64,000 bases of DNA, taken from the NCBI GenBank assembly GCA_964247055.1, contig OZ176056.1:4898001-4962000 (forward strand). Direction: 5' to 3'. The position numbers and the translations under genes are program-made. The number at the start of each line of letters is the position of its first letter. The stretch's first letter is position 1. This stretch comes from Paragordius varius. Its lineage: Eukaryota; Nematomorpha. This document shows positions 60,501 to 64,000 of the stretch, piece by piece. A model generated the notes under the pieces. That model had not been told where the DNA came from, searched no databases, and was given only the letters and a program-made list of their open reading frames with translations.

Positions 60501-62480
60501 ATCCATGTTGGGCATTAGATTTTTTATTTTCATAAGTTACATTAAAATTATTGTCAAGTTCCCATTTAATTTTTAGATTAATAACATCAATCATATATGT
60601 AAATAAAAGTTAAAAAATACCAACAAACATAATTAAACTTATTTTTAATTAAAATACCAAAATAGCCAATAATGTTACTCTCTTAAAATATTTTTTTTAT
60701 ATCAAACAAATTTTTTACATCAATATCTTGTTCCAATGCAGTTGACATGCCAGTTGTATGCTCAAACATGGTCGTAACCATTGGTTGATTCTTATTTTTT
60801 TCTATATAAGGAGAATAAAGGATGAAAACGAATATCCTATAATAATATCATTTTATAAAAAGGAACATATATCGAAATCAATAATTATGAAAAAAGACAA
60901 ATAATAAAAATATCATATAAATCATTTTTATGAATATGAATAAATTTCGCTCTACTGTGTTAACACTTCAATTAAACCATTACTAAATATGATCGGATAT
61001 GTTAATATATAATCTGTGTTTTATTTATAATCTTTTTTTTCTATTTCGTTAATATGGAAAATTTGGAAATGATGATAATCGAAACTAAATTATTTATTTT
61101 CCTCACTTTTTTTCAACATAATCGTATATATTAAACAAATTGTGTACTTATCAGTATAAAACCATCAATATACATAACAAAAAATATGTATTTTAATAAA
61201 TTAAAAATAAATTTACACCTGTAACTACAAGATTTTCAAGCATCATTTCTATCGTATTGTCAGCTGTACTACCCATTATTTCAGGCGAATCAAAAGTGGA
61301 AACATTAGTATCTGCTCCCTTTTGTGTGTTACTTAACAATCCAACATCATGGTTGTTGGAACTTAAGTTAGTATTGTCACCAATTTGAGGGGCGATTGTT
61401 GTCGTGTTTGCCTTAATCAAATAATTTTGTCGGTAATGTATATGTCCACGCACGATAGAGATCCATTTAAGCGTCCCCAAAAACAGGCAAAGAAAATGTT
61501 GTCTGGGTAAACTTAAGCCTGAGATAAGGCTAAACCATATATATGTATATACATATAAAATAATTATTAAATGAATGAAATTTTTTTTATTTAAACATAT
61601 ATTTGTCATATTCGTTTAACTTGAAGAATATAAAGGAAATTTAAATATAGAGATCCACAGTGTAAAAAGGTAATAGTAATGTAAAAAGATAATATTTATT
61701 AAATTCAAGAAAAAGTAAATTTAAAATATATAAAGATCCACAGTTTAAAGGACGCTAAAAAGTTAGAAAATAATTGTTGCTATTAAATAAAGAGACTTTC
61801 TCTTTAATTATAAGAGCTAATTAAGGGTATAAAATAAATTTAAATTTTTAAATTATTAGTTTATTTATCGAATGTACACTAATTCAATTTTTTAAAACCT
61901 TTATATTCCTTGCAAAACTTTTATTTAACATAGGAAATTATTATAAAGAGTAAACTAATTTTCATTACGGCCCAGTGTCTTTAAACTTGTAAAAAGAATA
62001 AACCAATGTAGCGTGCAGACAATGTTGAGGTAATTAAACAACTCTAATTATATCGACTTTACAAAGACAAAAAGATCAAATATCCGTGGTTAAGACCTAC
62101 GAAAAAAACTGATTACCTTTATACCTTTTGACTTATCACAACAACTCCAATTTAAAAAAAGAACATTGATTTTTTCCATTATATTATAATATTTTTAGTT
62201 AATTACTCTTTAATTTGATCACATGATTCCAGGGGGTGTTGTGTTAAATCATCAGCCAATCCAAACAATATTTTTTCATTCTCGATGCCAAAAAAGCCAC
62301 CCGGTAATTTTTGAAGGAATAACTATTATATATATAAATTATTTAGATTCTAATGAATTTATATACGAAAAATGCATAACAAACAGTTTTTATAGTGATT
62401 ATTGATTTTTTTAGTAAAATTACTAAAAGACACAAAATTAAAACAATAAAGAGAAGACAATACTCTATGCGACCAAACTA
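42553..62480 (-). CDS. long minus-strand gene: divergent RhoGAP-like domain plus Ser/Asn-rich tail
   Basis: Exons in transcript order: (62480-62434), 62322-62207, 61502-61219, 60801-60719, 60145-60049, 59413-59212, 58537-58443, 57602-57486, 57138-56862, 56381-55981, 55551-55429, 54560-54435, 54084-53866, 52737-52535, 52226-52127, 52046-51892, 51253-51070, 50303-49754, 49154-48931, 48628-48083, 47754-47619, 46875-46669, 46519-46416, 46144-45547, 44635-44490, 44416-44270, 43971-43867, 43454-43253, 42580-42553. From 62322 the phases close to 1,925 codons with stop. LPGGFFGIENEK then QHFLCLFLGTLKWIS, and SLGVSVGPSLLGP then AASDLLTFLIDRFGTRYLFP, resemble the helices and 'GPSLL' core of RhoGAP domains, which speed GTP hydrolysis by Rho GTPases. 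A low-complexity insert lies between them. The arginine-finger part is not visible. The tail is polar and probably disordered. The family name is uncertain and the 5' end is missing. Confidence 0.75.
43253..43454 (-). CDS. RhoGAP-like gene penultimate exon
   Basis: Acceptor TTTTTTTAG, phase 1 in, phase 2 out at AACG|GTAAGT, a near-consensus donor. Encodes GYFTGSTSTNQTMAMRLSNE and TKGVKGTTNSKNTSLKR. The strong donor shows that the gene continues to lower coordinates. Confidence 0.82.
43867..43971 (-). CDS. RhoGAP-like gene exon
   Basis: 35 codons, phase 1 in and out; acceptor TACAACAG, donor CGAAG|GTATTT. Encodes INATPPMHGLQVLLAPKFIV and HHSLKAASSSE. Confidence 0.8.
44270..44416 (-). CDS. RhoGAP-like gene exon with RRAKSLPNLPL
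   Basis: 49 codons, phase 1 in and out; acceptor AATTTCTAG, donor AATG|GTATGT. Encodes RRAKSLPNLPLAKNNGKNVT; 'RxKSLPN' resembles the 14-3-3 or basophilic kinase sites common in Rho regulators (inference). Confidence 0.8.
44490..44635 (-). CDS. RhoGAP-like gene basic exon
   Basis: Phase 2 in, phase 1 out (AAAG|GTATTT). Encodes VIIKRASFNRKNRDNGTS, ITQRRKRSSLSFKSKMNEVV and HGILECGLK, very basic. QRRKRSS may act as a nuclear-localisation or membrane-binding patch (inference). Confidence 0.8.
44753..44897. mobile_element. TATGCATT MITE, copy 1
   Basis: Starts TATGCATTTTAATGATTGC and ends near ATATGCAT, with inner palindrome blocks 'ACTATAGTAGGGCGATTGGC' and 'TGTTGTAAATTGCCGCAACC'. The right side is shortened. 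It lies in the 911-nt intron between the exons at 45547 and 44635 of the minus-strand gene. Confidence 0.75.
45330..45506. mobile_element. TATGCATT MITE, copy 2
   Basis: 177 bp, palindromic. TATGCATTTTAATAGTTGCT at the left end is matched inverted by AGCAACCATTAAAATGCATA at the right end; inner 'TTTCACACTTTAGTAGGG' pairs with 'CATACTATAGTGTAAAAT'. The flanks allow a TA target duplication. Same intron as copy 1; no coding capacity. Confidence 0.82.
45547..46144 (-). CDS. RhoGAP-like gene large exon
   Basis: Phase 1 in, phase 2 out (CCAAG|GTATAT). Encodes YSSFNIPSRKTPHVMYDNNS, acidic Asn/Asp-rich sequence, a basic KGRKKW patch, KLFRRKSELCTPNNT and a helical VDTREDIIEKEHLLTICNTS. No domain recognised. 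The FRRKSELC basophilic site is a possible phosphorylation site. Confidence 0.85.
46416..46519 (-). CDS. RhoGAP-like gene exon, probable alternative
   Basis: Acceptor ATTGTACAG, phase 2 in, phase 1 out (GTCAA|GTAAGT, a strong donor). Encodes KILNPKNLMNESRTSPALTN and ETSYQQAKTMS. Confidence 0.78.
46669..46875 (-). CDS. RhoGAP-like gene exon, probable alternative
   Basis: Acceptor CATATCCAG, phase 2 in and out (CATGG|GTAATT). Encodes RYNKMLHTETLNNAKTPPLL and RGSPIPPTVITEESNTECLN. The Pro-rich part may bind SH3 or EVH1 domains (inference). Confidence 0.78.
47619..47754 (-). CDS. RhoGAP-like gene Ser/Pro-rich exon with overlapping donors
   Basis: Acceptor TTGATAG, phase 1 in. Encodes DTSFLSCSPSPASFSSLSRG and STPSPSCSITSNGSTSLSW. 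Two donors overlap in CTAGTGAGTTAAG: GTGAGT (exon end 47623, phase 1) and GTTAAG (exon end 47619, phase 2). Only the second joins the next exon in frame; the first joins in frame to the exon at 46144, skipping two exons. Confidence 0.75.
48083..48628 (-). CDS. RhoGAP-like gene large exon, polar
   Basis: 182 codons, phase 1 in and out; acceptor AACTCTAG, donor CAAG|GTATGT. Contains a helical charged stretch (YYQTYRRIKQKLEERKAIKQ) and Ser/Thr-rich sequence. Disordered overall. Confidence 0.85.
48931..49154 (-). CDS. RhoGAP-like gene exon
   Basis: Acceptor TTTTTTTAG, phase 2 in, phase 1 out (TATC|GTAAAA). Encodes RMVQSSQVLTPTDYSRLLRR and TTMDPSFYNEPKNGDSNTYP. Confidence 0.8.
49754..50303 (-). 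CDS. RhoGAP-like gene large exon
   Basis: Phase 1 in, phase 2 out (GATAG|GTAAGG). Encodes RTQNRRSLGNYMGTNNIFRS, then WFQTMKARSDWFLGSSCESL and HDEFMNLLLDDNKITHHPGM. The Trp-containing middle part may be a short ordered motif. No family recognised. Confidence 0.85.
51070..51253 (-). CDS. RhoGAP-like gene exon
   Basis: Phase 0 in, phase 1 out (AAAG|GTAATA). Encodes NLKNIPVPLQKNSHGPPQAK and ILADARSKLKRVSFRHSSYM. The basic KLKRVSF looks like a kinase substrate site (inference). Confidence 0.75.
51892..52046 (-). CDS. RhoGAP-like gene exon, possible cassette
   Basis: Acceptor CATATTGTAG, phase 1 in. Encodes GEKSAKIASEKSIFFTSMSP and SKLSALYRSYRDPARYPK. The phase-0 donor AAAG|GTTCTC is weak; a second donor AAT|GTAAAA about 30 nt on would be out of phase. 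A plus-strand open frame overlapping this exon is a shadow. Confidence 0.6.
52127..52226 (-). CDS. RhoGAP-like gene exon, possible cassette
   Basis: Phase 0 in, phase 1 out (AATCG|GTAATA). Encodes TFDSSILPHSQNISSTAFTD and DTPCSISTKKSLI. With the following exon it totals 255 nt, a frame-neutral pair. Confidence 0.7.
52255..52468. mobile_element. TATGCATT MITE, copy 3
   Basis: Palindrome of about 214 bp with 'CACTATAGTTGGGCAATTCG' and its inverted partner 'CGAATTACCCAACTATAGTG'. The centre contains 'AACAACAAAATGTTGAATAA' and its partner, so the whole element can fold on itself. It fills most of the 308-nt intron 52227-52534. Confidence 0.82.
52535..52737 (-). CDS. RhoGAP-like gene exon
   Basis: Phase 1 in, phase 0 out; donor ATCG|GTAATA. 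Encodes SPITSEHVLGQSNYPNSEYE and MVQDVVKRSQILCSTQQPNT. It can join either the next exon or, in frame, the exon at 51253-51070. Confidence 0.75.
53866..54084 (-). CDS. RhoGAP-like gene exon
   Basis: Phase 1 in and out; acceptor TTTATTTAG, donor ATAG|GTAAAT. Encodes VDHIEPTTQIPLLLNPNQSS then EMQKSNFNSLPPICVARKNT. Confidence 0.75.
54435..54560 (-). CDS. RhoGAP-like gene exon
   Basis: Phase 1 in and out; acceptor GCATTCATAG, donor AAAG|GTAGAA. Encodes SSATTRTLMNSLLDMNNQNV and NNFTPNTPMIKQDKK. Confidence 0.7.
55429..55551 (-). CDS. RhoGAP-like gene exon
   Basis: Phase 1 in and out; donor GCAG|GTATAA. The joined sequence reads YPYK-D-NHDKVYDLKSLQQHK then YKSTVCDKERTQALYYLSQT. The acceptor used (AAATAAAG) is weak in pyrimidines, so the 5' boundary could move. 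Confidence 0.6.
55981..56381 (-). CDS. RhoGAP-like gene exon, acidic then Asn-rich
   Basis: Acceptor AACACACATAG, phase 2 in, phase 1 out (AAAG|GTAAAT). Opens PEKDDEYEDEPPDWEFLYDI, then Asn/Ser-rich sequence with NDNNNNSNHM. The acidic and aromatic start may be a binding motif. Confidence 0.8.
56862..57138 (-). CDS. RhoGAP-like gene exon with hydrophobic patch and Lys-rich tract
   Basis: Acceptor TTACTTTCAG, phase 1 in, phase 2 out at GG|GTACCT. Encodes ERYYVTVTFCLEFLAFVPVT, KLGTTHFLCPPTEF, then the basic AKSKKKAMKMEEDKIRQKTA. The beta-rich opening is conserved-looking but I do not recognise the domain. Confidence 0.75.
57486..57602 (-). CDS. RhoGAP-like gene exon
   Basis: Phase 1 in and out; acceptor TATATATAG, donor CGAA|GTAACT. 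Encodes GSAPTTTNSELGGRNAPRVT and IEFFESPLIHSSSKSTHKR. Confidence 0.75.
58443..58537 (-). CDS. RhoGAP-like gene exon
   Basis: Acceptor AAAATTTTAG, phase 2 in, phase 1 out (TTGG|GTAATA). Encodes YLFPQSEYEFLAQTLEKIDW and DARAPQGEEYL, a well-ordered-looking sequence at the end of the domain. Confidence 0.75.
59212..59413 (-). CDS. RhoGAP-like exon: GPSLL core
   Basis: Acceptor CTTGGACAG, phase 1 in, phase 2 out (CAAG|GTATCA). Encodes SLLNTKEASLKECIFICAQS, LGVSVGPSLLGPHLSSS and RFKAASDLLTFLIDRFGTR. 'GVSVGPSLL' corresponds to the 'LAIVFGPSLL' signature of RhoGAP domains and 'LLTFLIDRF' to the last helix. A strong internal GTAAGT after SLG could serve as an alternative donor. Confidence 0.75.
60049..60145 (-). 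CDS. RhoGAP-like gene exon, helical insert
   Basis: Acceptor TTTTTTTAG, phase 0 in, phase 1 out (AAAA|GTATAC). Encodes KLVSSSQESEKTASELTKLL and AEAESLTPILKK, a probable amphipathic or coiled helix. It lies inside the presumed RhoGAP domain, between its middle and C-terminal parts. Confidence 0.7.
60719..60801 (-). CDS. RhoGAP-like gene exon
   Basis: Acceptor CTTATATAG, phase 1 in, phase 0 out (GAT|GTAAAA). Encodes KNKNQPMVTTMFEHTTGM and STALEQDID. Only this frame fits both neighbours. Confidence 0.65.
61219..61502 (-). CDS. RhoGAP-like exon: helix then low-complexity insert
   Basis: Acceptor TACCCAG, phase 2 in, phase 1 out (ACAG|GTGTAA). The first 35 residues (QHFLCLFLGTLKWISIVRG) fit the 'LLRYLFGxL' helix of RhoGAPs. 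The rest is Asn/Thr/Ser-rich (KANTTTIAPQIGDNTNLSS) ending NTIEMMLENLVVT. The exact acceptor is uncertain because a second CTCAG lies 15 nt upstream. Confidence 0.65.
62207..62322 (-). CDS. RhoGAP-like exon: LPGGFFG segment
   Basis: Phase 0 in, phase 2 out (GA|GTAATT). It encodes LFLQKLPGGFFGIENEKI and LADDLTQHPLESCDQIKE, resembling the mid part of a RhoGAP domain after the 'FLRELP' helix. The junction GA-A with the next exon gives IKE-QHFLCLFLGTLKW. Confidence 0.65.
62434..62480 (-). CDS. candidate upstream exon of the RhoGAP-like gene
   Basis: Acceptor ATATTACAG, phase-1 start, encoding VWSHRVLSSLYCFNF and ending in phase 0 at a weak donor TTTT|GTGTCT. Joined to the next exon it gives a helix ending ...SSLYCFNF-LFLQKLPGG, reminiscent of 'VASLLKxFLRELP' in RhoGAPs. 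Speculative because the donor is poor. Confidence 0.3.
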
Positions 62481-63879
62481 CTGTAATATTTTCAACCAAA
62501 GCAGTGAAATATACGTTTGTTTAAAAACCGTCTTAACTTACAATGTTAGTTTTATTGTTTTACTATGTCTAAAAAGTCAATAACCCTACTTTCCTTTTTA
62601 ATAAAAACAAACCAATTATATAATTATATATTAGGAAACAAATTTATCCTCCTTTATTTTTTGGAAAGTCTAAAAAAGTATAAATTGAATAATAAATTTA
62701 ACCAAAGTCATAGTTATAAAAGATCTAAAGAAGATATAGGTATTAAATTTTCTATTTATTAATTAAAATTTATTTTAGTTCTCTGACGTTCCTTTTATTA
62801 TATATATATATATATATATAATATTGTTAAACGTTATTTCCATTAAACAGTTAGTTATATAAAAATGCATTGATTTTTTATATTAAATTCACCATATAAT
62901 AAACACCTAATTGTGAATACAACAGAAAAGTATTGTTGTTAATGTATAAATTCAAAAAAAATTTTTTTTTGATATATAAATCAATAATACAAGAGAGTGT
63001 CACATATTAGAGAGGTAAAAATAAATATAAAAAAAATTTTTTTAGGTGAGGTAAGGTTTAAATCACAAAAGAATGAAATAAAATATAATGGAATGGAGAG
63101 AATAAAAAAATTTATATTTTTAACAGCACGCAAAGTAAGAAAGCAAGCAAATTAATAATTACAAAAATTCTGTCACAATCGCGTTTATTCTAAATATATA
63201 TATTTCAGAGGTAAAAAAATTGTGTTTTGTAACACAAACAATAAAAAACTACTTTTTTTCCTGCCTATGTTTCAAATGATTGTAATAAATTAGAGTATTC
63301 AATACTTTTTAGGTAAAAAATGATTTATTCATACTATACGTGAACTGTTATTAAATAAATTTTTTTAAAAATTTTGAAAAAAATTTCTTTATTCCATATA
63401 TATATATATAAATAAAATTTGTAAAAAATGGTTGGTCGGCATCACAAAGATAAAAGACATAGGAGCCTAAAATTACTAAAAAATGAAAACAATGAAAACA
63501 TTTTCAAAGGTGGATTACATGATCAAGTATTAGTATAAAGTAGAGAAAAAATTAAAAAAAAACTAAAAGTTTTTAAAAGGATTAACCTTGTCGTATTAAG
63601 GTAAGATTTAAAATAATTCGTTTTCTGAATTACTTAAAGCAAACAATTACTAGGTAACCTAAAAAAAATAACCAAGACAAGAGATTTCTTGAAAGTTGGA
63701 ATTATTATTATTTTAGATAAAAAGTAGAGCTAAATTTTCAAAAATATCACATTTCATCTTTACAAAAAGTAGTTGGTTTTGCATGCATTTTCAAATTATA
63801 ATTATATATTAATACATCTGGACATTTATTATTACTATTATGAATTAAAAGCTTTTTACCTATACAAAAACCAAACCAA

Positions 63880-63918
<39 letters not shown>

Positions 63919-64000
63919 TATATATATATTTTCAATAATCCCCATATTCAATAGTGTCGCGTCAAACTAAAAAAGATTACATAACTTAAAAATAATATAT
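62481..64000. other. right edge of the window, unassigned
   Basis: No exon with good splice sites was found beyond the 62434-62480 candidate. The missing 5' part of the RhoGAP-like gene is presumably here as very short exons or beyond the window. Contains (TA)n runs near 62799 and 63882. Confidence 0.4.
63882..63914. repeat. (TA)n microsatellite
   Basis: Two adjacent TA runs separated by ATTA near the right edge of the window. Short open frames rich in Ile/Tyr here arise from the repeat. Confidence 0.85.

Larger units (their letters stand above)
42581..62206 (-). other. introns of the RhoGAP-like gene
   Basis: Introns range from about 150 to 1,130 nt, the longest being 52738-53865. Apart from three MITE copies (44753, 45330, 52255) and a short transposon-end-like patch near 43511, I see only A+T-rich unique sequence in 46876-47618, 50304-51069, 52738-53865, 54561-55428, 57603-58442, 58538-59211, 59414-60048, 60146-60718, 60802-61218 and 61503-62206. 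Confidence 0.55.

Overview
This window comes from an animal (metazoan) nuclear genome. It is strongly A+T-rich, with many (TA)n runs, introns bounded by GT...AG, and relics of mariner, hAT, LINE, MITE and fold-back elements. No bacterial-type operon, rRNA or intact tRNA gene is visible. A spalt/Sall zinc-finger gene places it among animals; the A+T and Asn/Ser bias of the proteins suggests a fast-evolving invertebrate, but I cannot name the phylum.

Layout. 1-24.7 kb is a gene-poor, repeat-rich flank: a diverged palindromic fold-back family (2.9-4.6 kb), an unassigned degenerate block (4.7-8.35 kb) holding an 821-bp non-autonomous hAT element with a perfect 8-bp target duplication, a dead mariner on the minus strand (about 9.0-9.8 kb), a satellite-like mosaic (10.4-12.1 kb), and a tRNA-headed SINE-like relic (22.56-22.95 kb). 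24.76-35.22 kb is a plus-strand spalt/Sall gene that I assemble from nine exons, plus one candidate 34-nt exon that restores the reading frame; its large third intron carries a LINE 3' fragment and a second dead mariner. 35.2-42.5 kb is intergenic and holds a second large copy of the palindromic family and a young-looking fold-back element whose inverted arms contain arrays of a 21-bp unit. 62.5-42.55 kb is one long minus-strand gene. I can trace 28 exons with matching splice phases (plus one candidate upstream exon) that sum to 1,925 codons including the stop. Its first exons look like a divergent RhoGAP domain interrupted by a low-complexity insert, and the rest is a very long Ser/Asn-rich, probably disordered tail ending in a 28-nt terminal exon with a basic end. 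Its 5' end, including any catalytic arginine-finger exon, lies outside what I can trace.

The two genes converge (tail to tail) with about 7.3 kb between their stop codons. One encodes a putative nuclear transcription regulator and the other a putative small-GTPase regulator or scaffold; nothing in the sequence says they act together. The most unusual items are the fold-back element with 14 versus 11 copies of a 21-bp unit in its two arms, an intron made mostly of a MITE, overlapping splice donors that decide the reading frame, and the spalt gene without a visible N-terminal repressor motif.
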